The position numbers and the translations under genes are program-made. 11,089 nt of DNA from Spirochaetaceae bacterium (GTDB taxonomy: Bacteria; Spirochaetota; Spirochaetia; SZUA-6; Fen-1364), in contig PMZS01000139.1 of assembly GCA_003170115.1 (NCBI GenBank), forward strand, positions 4,116 to 15,204, in the 5' to 3' direction. This document shows positions 1 to 5,757 of the stretch, piece by piece (position 1 is the first letter of the stretch; each line of letters opens with the position of its first letter). Below the pieces are notes generated by a model. That model was not told where the DNA came from. It did no database searches and worked only from the letters and a program-made list of their open reading frames with translations.

Positions 1-22
1 GAGCTTCCGCCGATCAGGTACA

Positions 23-43
23 GCGCCGCTCGCAGTCCGGCGC
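23..43 (-). terminator. GC-rich hairpin just after the peroxiredoxin stop
   Basis: GCGCCG (23-28) and CGGCGC (38-43) form a perfect 6-bp stem with a 9-nt loop, starting directly beyond the peroxiredoxin stop codon. No T-run follows on the minus strand, so it is not a canonical intrinsic terminator. It may protect the 3' end or be chance in GC-rich DNA. Confidence 0.25.
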
Positions 44-643
44 CTACAGCTCTTTCGCGTGCGCCGAGAGGTACGAGGCGACGCCCTGCGCAGTGTCCTT
101 CATGCCCGCCTTCCCCTTGGTCCACCCGGCCGGGCAGACCTCTCCGTGCTCCTCATTGAACTGCAGGGCATCCACCATGCGGATCATCTCGTCGATGTTC
201 CGGCCCAGGGGCAGGTCGTTCACGACCTGGTGACGAACAACGCCGCCCTTGTCGATCAGGAACGAGCCGCGGAAGGCCTGCCCGCCGGAGGACTCGACGT
301 CGTACGCGCGTGCGATGAGGTGCCGCACGTCCGCCACGATCGGGTAGTGAACCGGCCCGATCCCGCCCTTTTCCACCGGCGTGTTCTTCCATGCCAGGTG
401 GGTGTGTTCGGAATCGATTGAGACGCCGATGATCTCCACGTTCCGCTTCTTGAACTCCTCCAGGCGATGATCGAAGGCGATGAGCTCCGTGGGGCACACG
501 AACGTGAAGTCGAAGGGGTAGAAAAAGAGGACGGTGTACTTTCCCTTCGTGTACGATGAAAGGGTGATGTCCTTGATTTCGTTGTTTCCCATCACCGCGG
601 TCGCGGTGAAATCAGGTGCCGGTTTCCCGACGAGGACTGCCAT
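44..643 (-). CDS. 2-Cys peroxiredoxin (AhpC/Prx1 family)
   Basis: A 199-residue thiol peroxidase, expected to reduce hydrogen peroxide and organic hydroperoxides in the cytoplasm with electrons from a thioredoxin-like or AhpF-like reductase. The peroxidatic cysteine C50 sits in the FTFVCPTE signature with T47, and R125 is the probable active-site arginine. The resolving cysteine C170 lies in the EVCPAGW motif, so this is a typical 2-Cys enzyme. Length matches the family. The ATG at 643 is preceded by AAGGAGA five bases away, which fixes the start although the frame is open far upstream, antisense to the kinase gene. A GGIG stretch (93-96) resembles the GGLG loop of sensitive peroxiredoxins, but the tail reads YL rather than YF, so I infer intermediate or high resistance to over-oxidation. 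No reductase gene is next to it. The family call is secure; the exact symbol (ahpC, prx or tsa) is not. Confidence 0.95.
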   Translation of the reverse strand: MAVLVGKPAPDFTATAVMGNNEIKDITLSSYTKGKYTVLFFYPFDFTFVCPTELIAFDHRLEEFKKRNVEIIGVSIDSEHTHLAWKNTPVEKGGIGPVHYPIVADVRHLIARAYDVESSGGQAFRGSFLIDKGGVVRHQVVNDLPLGRNIDEMIRMVDALQFNEEHGEVCPAGWTKGKAGMKDTAQGVASYLSAHAKEL

Positions 644-689
644 TGGGCTCTCCTTCCAGCGATGGTAATGTGGCGCGGCGCGCAGATTG

Positions 690-718
690 AAGTTACTCAC
701 CACGCAATGAAGGGTCAA
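690..718 (-). promoter_or_regulatory. Possible sigma70-type promoter of the peroxiredoxin gene
   Basis: Read on the minus strand, TTGACC (718-713) is followed after 17 bases by TAACTT (695-690). The -35 box matches consensus at 5 of 6 positions; the -10 box is weak (3 of 6). Transcription would start near 683, giving a leader of about 40 nt. I see no OxyR-like or PerR-like box. Confidence 0.3.
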
Positions 719-732
719 ACGGTTTCTGGCAT

Positions 733-1002
733 CTACCCGATGCGGAAGGCCATGAGCAGCAGTCGGATGAGGATGAGGGCCCAGCCCACGAGCAGGATGA
801 TGAGCGCCACCTTGCGCGCGGCCGAGGTGAGGATGACAAACACGGTGAGCAGAGAGAGGAACCCGATGGGCTCGGCGAGCGTCGAGAGGCCTTTCACTGA
901 AGGGAGAATGTAGCGCACCAGTTGGACGATCCACTGCCCGAGGAAGCGCGCGGTCGTGCTGAGAAACCCGAAGATCTGTGTGAGCAGGTCCGGTGAGTTC
1001 AC
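733..1002 (-). CDS. Small two-helix membrane protein, unknown function
   Basis: An 89-residue hydrophobic protein that I do not recognise. The N-terminal 40 residues are moderately hydrophobic with scattered charges and could lie along the membrane. Two convincing transmembrane helices follow (about 45-62 and 65-86), separated by a short positively charged turn (ARK), and the protein ends shortly after the second helix. The start is GTG at 1002, supported by a GGGGAGGGG purine run about 8 bases upstream. That ribosome site and the membrane-protein composition argue for a real gene and not a shadow. It is co-directional with the peroxiredoxin gene 89 bp downstream, but that gene has its own promoter-like site, so co-transcription is uncertain. 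It is divergent from the kinase gene, with a 91-bp spacer between the two starts. Confidence 0.65.
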   Translation of the reverse strand: MNSPDLLTQIFGFLSTTARFLGQWIVQLVRYILPSVKGLSTLAEPIGFLSLLTVFVILTSAARKVALIILLVGWALILIRLLLMAFRIG

Positions 1003-1093
1003 GGCGAGCCCCTCCCCCGCGCAGTATACTCCGGCGGTCGGTCCCGGAAAAGTGCTTCACCGCGTCTCGCGGATCGTGTAGAATGAGGGGCAC

Positions 1094-2239
1094 ATGGCCG
1101 CAGACGCAGCTTTTTCCTCGCCGGGACGCATCAGCCGCGCGGAAGCCCTCGCGGATCTCAGAAGGGTGCAAGCCGCGGGACAGGTTCCGCAGGCCCTTGA
1201 TTCGCTGGCCGCTCCCCTCATCGTGCTCAACGCCCGGCGGCAGGTCATCTTTGCGAACAGGGCCTTCCAGGACTTCGCCCGCGGCGCGAGCATCGACGAG
1301 ATCTGCGGAAGCAGGCCGGGGGACGTTTTTGGATGCGTGCACGCGCACCACGGGTGCGGGGACTGGGAGGGTTGCGGCTTCTGCGGGGCACGGCAGGCGA
1401 TCGGAGAGACGCAGACGACCGGCCAGCCGGCGGCGAGGGAGTGCCACATCACGGTGAATGCGCCGGAGAGCAAACCGGCACGTGACCTTCTGGTGCGGAC
1501 GACGCCCTTCGAGATCGGCGGCAGCCAATACGTCATGGTCAGCTTCAGCGACATCAGCGACCTGAAGCGCCGCAGCGCCCTCGAAAGGATATTTTTCCAC
1601 GACATCCTGAACACGGCATCGAGCTTCCGCGTGTACCTGGACCTGCTGCGGCGGGAAGGAACCACCGAGGACGGGAAACGGAATCTCCTGGAGCGTCTCA
1701 CGGCCGTTTGCGACACACTGCAGGAAGAGATCGAGGGACAGAAGATCATGCTCTCCGCGGAAAACGGAACGCTCCGGGCGCAGCGAAACCTCATGGAATC
1801 ACACTCACTCGCGCTTCAGCTCGCGCGGCAGGCGGAGGGCCTGGAGATTGCGCAGGGACGGACGGTCGCCATTGCCCCGTTCTCCGAGCGATTCTCATTT
1901 GTTTCTGATGACGCGCTGGTCAAGAGGATACTGGTGAACATGCTCAAGAACGCGCTCGAAGCCTCTCCCCCGGGAGTCATTGTGACCATCGGGCTGCGCA
2001 GGACCGGCGAAGCCGCCGCCGAGTTTTCCGTCCACAACCCCTCCTGCATGAACCGGGAAGTCCAGCTTCAGGTTTTCCGTCGGTATTTCTCCACCAAGGG
2101 TGCCGACAGGGGACTCGGAACATGGGGGATGAAGCTGCTGGCAGAGGAATACCTGGGAGGGCGCGTCGCATTCACCTCGACTCCCCGCGACGGAACAACT
2201 TTCACGCTGTCCCTCCCGCTGAACCCAAGCGAGCGGTGA
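1094..2239 (+). CDS. Soluble PAS-domain sensor histidine kinase with cysteine cluster
   Basis: A 381-residue histidine kinase without transmembrane helices, so it should sense a cytoplasmic signal. A PAS-like domain covers about 32-157. Inside it is an insertion with C71, C81, C88, C94 and C97 plus H83, H85 and H86, of the form CGSRPGD...GC...GCGDWEGCGFCG, which looks able to bind metal or an Fe-S cluster or to act as a thiol switch. The phospho-acceptor is H169 in the FFHDILNT H-box. The ATPase domain has an N-box (N282, N286), an F-box-like YFSTKG (331-336) and a G2 loop GLGTWG (340-345). The G1 box is degenerate, with HNPSC where DxGxG is usual; I recall this in relatives carrying the same cysteine-bearing PAS domain. 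GAGGGG upstream supports the ATG at 1094. The stop overlaps the next gene's GTG. No response regulator is in the window, so its output is unknown. Confidence 0.9.
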   Translation: MAADAAFSSPGRISRAEALADLRRVQAAGQVPQALDSLAAPLIVLNARRQVIFANRAFQDFARGASIDEICGSRPGDVFGCVHAHHGCGDWEGCGFCGARQAIGETQTTGQPAARECHITVNAPESKPARDLLVRTTPFEIGGSQYVMVSFSDISDLKRRSALERIFFHDILNTASSFRVYLDLLRREGTTEDGKRNLLERLTAVCDTLQEEIEGQKIMLSAENGTLRAQRNLMESHSLALQLARQAEGLEIAQGRTVAIAPFSERFSFVSDDALVKRILVNMLKNALEASPPGVIVTIGLRRTGEAAAEFSVHNPSCMNREVQLQVFRRYFSTKGADRGLGTWGMKLLAEEYLGGRVAFTSTPRDGTTFTLSLPLNPSER

Positions 2240-3513
2240 TCGCGCTCGTCCTGTTTTTTGGCCTCCTTGCCGCCGGGCCGTGCGCGTCGCAGTCCCCATT
2301 CGTCGATTCCCTTGGAGCCCGTGGGAAGCTGGAGATTCCGCTGGAAGATGCCCGAAAGCTGGAATCGGAGCTGGGTCAGCTCCTCATCGTCAACGTGGAC
2401 GGGTTCGGATACTCCGGCCCGCTCGCACTGGAGCCGGGATTCGCGCCGATGGTCCAGCGCCTGCGGATCGGGGGCGTCATCCCGCACTACGGCAGCACGA
2501 GCTTCGAGCGGATCCGCCGGACCAACAGCGCCCTGCGGGAGCTCACCGACCTGCCCCTGCTCATCTGCTCGGACATCGTGAAGTTGCATGGTCCGGCGCG
2601 GACGGCCACGTTCGGCGACGGGTATGTCGGGGGCTTCATCGGAAGGTTCCGGCGGCTGACGGACGAGCAGTTCCGGACCCTTGCCCGGTTGAACGCGCTC
2701 GTGTTCAGTGCAATCGGGATCAACGTCGCGCTGGGGCCGACGGTGGACACGAGCACTCTGGATCCGCGCACGGCGGACAGGGCGCGGATTGCCATCGACG
2801 AGCTGAAGAGCTACGGCCTCCAGGTCGTCCTCAAGCACTTCCCCTACCTTCCGACCGGGGCAAACCTTCACCGGGAATCCCCCGACACGAAGGTGCCCCT
2901 CGGGGAGGCAGAGAGGCGATTCTCCGTGTTCCGGGAGCTCGCCGCCGATGCCGACATGATCATGACCACCCACCTTCTCGATACCTCCGTCGACCGCGGC
3001 ATCGTCACGTTCTCCCGATCCTGGAACACCCTCCTGCGGGACCGCACGGGCTTTGACGGTCCCCTGATGTCCGACGGCCTGCTCATGCTGAAGAATTACG
3101 CGGACAGGAGCGCGCTCGCGGGTGGCATCCCTGCCGCGGATTTCGCCGGGCTGGACGAGACGGCAGCCTGGGCTGCGCGCGCGATCCTCGCGGGCCATGA
3201 CCTCGTCATCGTGGAAGGTTCCGCGTGGCAGACCGTACGGGTCTTCGAGGGCCTGCTCACCACGGCCTGCCGGGCCTCGCCGCGGGCAGAGGAGCTGCGC
3301 GCAAGGATCGAAGAGTCCTCCGAGAGGATCTTGCGCTGGAAGAAGGACCGCGAAGGGGCGCTGCGGCGTGTTGTGGAGGTGCCCCCGTCCGCCATCCAGC
3401 AGGCCATTCTGCTCCTGCCGCCCGAAGGCGCCGATCTCCCTTCGTTCCGTTTCGACCAGCCCGGACTTGACCGGCTGCGACCAATCATGGAGACCGCCGA
3501 GCTGTCCAGGTAA
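2236..3513 (+). CDS. Exported glycoside hydrolase family 3 protein, NagZ-like, divergent
   Basis: A 425-residue GH3 barrel protein related to beta-N-acetylhexosaminidases. I place the start at GTG 2236, which overlaps the kinase stop as GTGA and puts a hydrophobic signal-like segment (about 2-17) at the N-terminus; an in-frame ATG at 2122 would bury that segment and overlap the kinase by 118 bp. The segment has few N-terminal positive charges, and PC rather than a lipobox precedes the mature part, so export is probable but the processing type is unclear. Family marks: a GGVI strand, GINVALGPTVD, KHFP (200-203) and MSDG with the expected nucleophile D280. Departures: the usual DQEGGRVxR segment is replaced by SDIVKLHGPAR, and the Asp-x-His dyad reads N210-L-H212. 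Activity may be weak, altered or absent. The natural guess is periplasmic glycan or peptidoglycan turnover; this is inference. A role linked to the kinase is suggested by coupling only. Confidence 0.85.
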   Translation: MIALVLFFGLLAAGPCASQSPFVDSLGARGKLEIPLEDARKLESELGQLLIVNVDGFGYSGPLALEPGFAPMVQRLRIGGVIPHYGSTSFERIRRTNSALRELTDLPLLICSDIVKLHGPARTATFGDGYVGGFIGRFRRLTDEQFRTLARLNALVFSAIGINVALGPTVDTSTLDPRTADRARIAIDELKSYGLQVVLKHFPYLPTGANLHRESPDTKVPLGEAERRFSVFRELAADADMIMTTHLLDTSVDRGIVTFSRSWNTLLRDRTGFDGPLMSDGLLMLKNYADRSALAGGIPAADFAGLDETAAWAARAILAGHDLVIVEGSAWQTVRVFEGLLTTACRASPRAEELRARIEESSERILRWKKDREGALRRVVEVPPSAIQQAILLLPPEGADLPSFRFDQPGLDRLRPIMETAELSR

Positions 3514-3516
3514 CGT

Positions 3517-3537
3517 CGCCCGCGGCCATCTCGGGCG
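3517..3537 (+). terminator. GC hairpin after the GH3 gene
   Basis: CGCCCG (3517-3522) and CGGGCG (3532-3537) form a perfect 6-bp stem with a 9-nt loop, four bases after the GH3 stop. The nearest T-rich stretch (3552-3561) is too distant for a textbook intrinsic terminator. It may attenuate read-through into the transporter genes. Confidence 0.3.
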
Positions 3538-3568
3538 CTCTGAGGGTGCGCGTCTTCTTCTGAATCCG

Positions 3569-3588
3569 GGCGCATGGTAGAGTGCGCC
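3569..3588 (+). promoter_or_regulatory. Inverted repeat just upstream of the LysE-family start
   Basis: GGCGCA (3569-3574) pairs with TGCGCC (3583-3588) across an 8-base loop and ends directly before the ATG at 3589. In mRNA it would hide the initiation region. It could be an operator, a translational control hairpin or chance. Confidence 0.25.
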
Positions 3589-4269
3589 ATGCCCCCGGGT
3601 CCGTTGTGGGTCATTTTCTCTCTCTCACTTCTCATGTCGCTGAGCGGCGCTCTCATGCCGGGACCGCTTCTTACCTACACGATCGCACGGACTCTCGGGA
3701 CGACGCGACGGGGATGGCTCACGGGCGCCCGGGTGATTGCCGGACACGCCGCGCTGGAAGGTGTCCTGGTCTGCGGCCTCGTCCTGGGTGTCGTGGAGTT
3801 CCTCAGGGTCCCGCTCGCCGTGAAGATCATCGGCGTTGCCGGCGCGGCACTGCTCGCGTACATGGGGATCGGCCTGCTTCGTGAAACGGTGCGCGGCCGG
3901 GGAATCGACATTGGCAAAGCACCGGGGGCGGATGGAAAAAAAGCCGGCCTCGTCTCGCGGCTCGATCCGGTCCTGGCGGGAGCCCTGGTCTCCATGAGCA
4001 ATCCGTACTGGTGGATATGGTGGATCACGATCGGGTCCGCGTTTCTGCTGCGCTTTGATATCACGCTCGCTCGATGGCAGGCGCTCCTCGCCTTTTTCCT
4101 CGGTCACGAGATCGGCGACCTGGGCTGGTTTTCCGCGGTCTCGATCGTCCTTCACTTCGGCAGGACCCGGATCCCGCCCGGCTTCACGACCGGGATCCTC
4201 GCGGCATGCGGTGTGGCCATAATCGGCTTCGGAGCGTATCTCGGCGTTTCCGCGTTCCTGGCTCATTGA
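3589..4269 (+). CDS. LysE/RhtB-family amino-acid or metabolite exporter
   Basis: A 226-residue inner-membrane protein with about six hydrophobic helices. The family hallmark MPGP lies in TM1 (23-26), followed by a basic cytoplasmic segment (RTLGTTRRGW), and a later helix contains SNPYWWIWW (137-145), matching the NP motif of the LysE superfamily. The hydrophilic loop at about 100-125 separates the two halves. Such proteins export amino acids or related small molecules by proton antiport; the substrate cannot be read from sequence. I chose the ATG at 3589 because it begins directly with the hydrophobic N-terminus and places PGP at the usual distance. An in-frame ATG at 3574 would add five residues; neither start has a good ribosome site. 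It lies 75 bp after the GH3 gene on the same strand, with hairpins between. Confidence 0.88.
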   Translation: MPPGPLWVIFSLSLLMSLSGALMPGPLLTYTIARTLGTTRRGWLTGARVIAGHAALEGVLVCGLVLGVVEFLRVPLAVKIIGVAGAALLAYMGIGLLRETVRGRGIDIGKAPGADGKKAGLVSRLDPVLAGALVSMSNPYWWIWWITIGSAFLLRFDITLARWQALLAFFLGHEIGDLGWFSAVSIVLHFGRTRIPPGFTTGILAACGVAIIGFGAYLGVSAFLAH

Positions 4270-4294
4270 CAGCCATGCCGGTTCCTGATATCTC
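4266..4294 (+). promoter_or_regulatory. Predicted sigma70-like promoter of the MFS transporter gene
   Basis: A perfect -35 box TTGACA (4266-4271) overlaps the LysE-family stop codon. After 17 bases comes TATCTC (4289-4294), a weak -10 box preceded by TG at 4286-4287 as in extended -10 promoters. Start of transcription would be near 4301, giving a leader of about 38 nt. Confidence 0.45.
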
Positions 4295-4307
4295 AGAGAA
4301 TTATCAG
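4285..4307 (+). promoter_or_regulatory. 23-bp imperfect palindrome, candidate operator
   Basis: CTGATA (4285-4290) and TATCAG (4302-4307) are perfect inverted half-sites 11 bases apart, and two more bases pair inside on each side (TC/GA). A second small palindrome, TCTC-A-GAGA, lies within (4291-4299). It covers the predicted -10 box and start of transcription, where a dimeric repressor would act. Confidence 0.4.
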
Positions 4308-4327
4308 ATCCGAACCCGCATCCATGG

Positions 4328-4332
4328 AAGGA
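4328..4332 (+). promoter_or_regulatory. Ribosome binding site deciding the MFS start
   Basis: AAGGA lies six bases before the ATG at 4339. It falls inside the reading frame begun by the earlier ATG at 4324, and that first ATG has no comparable site, so 4339 is preferred. Confidence 0.7.
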
Positions 4333-4338
4333 AATTCA

Positions 4339-5757
4339 ATGGCACCAAATGAAAAGGCCGGAACACGCTGGCTCATCGCCGCGATGGGAACCGTCCTCAT
4401 GCTCTGCCTCGGGACCGTGTATGCCTGGAGCTTTTTCCAGGGCCTGCTCGTGCGCGAGTTCAAGGAGGCTTTCGGCTGGTCCAACTCCCAGGTTGCCTGG
4501 ATCTTCTCGCTTGCCATCTTCTTCCTCGGCGTCACTGCCGCGTGGGGTGGGTCCCAGCTCCCGCGGAGGAACCCGAGGCTCCTGGCGATGATCGGCGCAT
4601 TGCTCTTCGCCGCGGGCTACGCGGTAGCCGCATTTGCCTTCAGCATCAGGTCCCTGCCGCTGCTATACGCCGGTTACGGCGTGATCGGCGGCATTGGGCT
4701 CGGCCTCGGGTACGTGACCCCCGTCGCCACCGTCTCCAGATGGTTCCCCGACAGGAAGGGGCTTGCCACGGGGATGGTCGTCATGGGTTTCGGGCTGGGC
4801 GCCCTTTTCATGAGCAAGATTCTCGCCCCTCTCTTCCTCGGGCTTACGGGGCGGAACCTCGCCGGCACTTTTCTCTTCCTGAGCGGGGTCTTTCTGGTGC
4901 TCGGCCTCGCTTCGGCCGCCTTCATGCGGAACCCTCCGGCGGGATGGGTGCCGAAGGGGTACACGCCCGCGTCGAGGGGAGCCTACCCCGAAGGCGCGGA
5001 GCTTCCTTTCCGCCGGGCGGTCTTCTCGGGCCGCTTCGCCCTCCTGTGGGTCGTGTTCTTCTGCAATATCACGGCAGGGATCGCAATCATCAGCTTCCAG
5101 TCGCCGCTTTTCCAGGACCTCTGGAAGAGGGTGAGCCCGGATCTCGCCCCCGCGGTCCTCGCCGGCCTCGGGGCGACGCTGGTCGCCGTCAGCTCGCTTT
5201 TCAACGGCGCCGGTCGGTTCCTCTGGGGAGCCGTGTCCGACCGGATCGGGCGGTCACAGACCTTCCGGATCATGCTCGGATCTCAGATCGCGGTCTTCGC
5301 CCTCCTGGTGATCACGGGCAGCCCCTGGGCGTTCGCCGTCCTGGTGTGCTGGGTCCTTCTCTGCTACGGCGGCGGCTTTGGCACCATGCCCTCTTTCATC
5401 TGCGACGTGTTCGGGGCCGGGTTGATGTCCGCGGTCTACGGCTCCGTCCTGACGGCCTGGGCGGCGGCCGGGATCGTGGGTCCGCAGATTTTCGCGGCCC
5501 TGCAGGACCGGCTCAGCCCGGCCGCCGCGTCCCTGTGGTCATTCGTGGTTGCAGGCGGGTTTGCGGTGGTCGGCCTTGTGTTGTCGTTCCTGCTGTCCAA
5601 CGCGCCCCTGCAGGCAGCGGCCCCTGCCCCTGCAAGAGCCCGCGTCGAGCGAAGTCGGACGCTCAAGGTCCCGGGAAAACCCGGGACGACACCTCGGAGA
5701 CAACCTGCATCAAGGGGCCGGGGAGGATCCCGAGCCAGAAAGTCCCCACGGTCGTGA
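4339..5757 (+). CDS. MFS transporter, oxalate/formate antiporter-like (OFA) family
   Basis: A 472-residue inner-membrane transporter with about 12 helices. Family signs: GTVYAWSFF in TM1 (25-33); the glycine-rich TM4 segment running into the TM4-5 loop RWFPDRKGLATG (134-145); the central loop (about 197-230); the second-half motif NGAGRFLWGAVSDRIGR (289-305); and YGGGFGTMPSF (343-353). OFA members exchange small carboxylates. The characterised oxalate transporter OxlT uses a lysine in TM11, but no lysine occurs in the corresponding stretch here (about 362-387), so oxalate is not supported and a monocarboxylate or other anion is as likely. The last helix ends near 420 and is followed by an unusual 50-residue Arg/Pro/Ala-rich tail that runs antisense into nuoN. 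The ATG at 4339 has a good ribosome site; the ATG at 4324 would add five residues. A nearby promoter and palindrome suggest specific regulation. Confidence 0.9.
   Translation: MAPNEKAGTRWLIAAMGTVLMLCLGTVYAWSFFQGLLVREFKEAFGWSNSQVAWIFSLAIFFLGVTAAWGGSQLPRRNPRLLAMIGALLFAAGYAVAAFAFSIRSLPLLYAGYGVIGGIGLGLGYVTPVATVSRWFPDRKGLATGMVVMGFGLGALFMSKILAPLFLGLTGRNLAGTFLFLSGVFLVLGLASAAFMRNPPAGWVPKGYTPASRGAYPEGAELPFRRAVFSGRFALLWVVFFCNITAGIAIISFQSPLFQDLWKRVSPDLAPAVLAGLGATLVAVSSLFNGAGRFLWGAVSDRIGRSQTFRIMLGSQIAVFALLVITGSPWAFAVLVCWVLLCYGGGFGTMPSFICDVFGAGLMSAVYGSVLTAWAAAGIVGPQIFAALQDRLSPAAASLWSFVVAGGFAVVGLVLSFLLSNAPLQAAAPAPARARVERSRTLKVPGKPGTTPRRQPASRGRGGSRARKSPRS

Noticed and set aside
1024..1029. TATACT on the minus strand as a -10 box for the small membrane protein
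   Set aside because: It matches well alone, but there is no convincing -35 box, and transcription would start at the ribosome site itself.
1056..1084. TTCACC-17-TAGAAT as a kinase promoter
   Set aside because: The implied start of transcription (about 1091) falls after the GAGGGG site and three bases before the ATG, leaving no leader; a real promoter is probably further upstream.
644..1600. Upstream extension of the peroxiredoxin reading frame on the minus strand
   Set aside because: It is antisense to the kinase and the small membrane gene, has arginine/histidine-rich low-information sequence, and the ribosome site and family alignment place the start at 643.
2122..2235. Earlier ATG for the GH3 protein
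   Set aside because: It would overlap the kinase by 118 bp, has no ribosome site, and would place 38 basic residues before the signal-like segment.
2068..3198. 376-codon minus-strand open frame opposite the GH3 gene
   Set aside because: No motifs and a composition typical of antisense frames in high-GC genes; the plus strand holds clear GH3 motifs.
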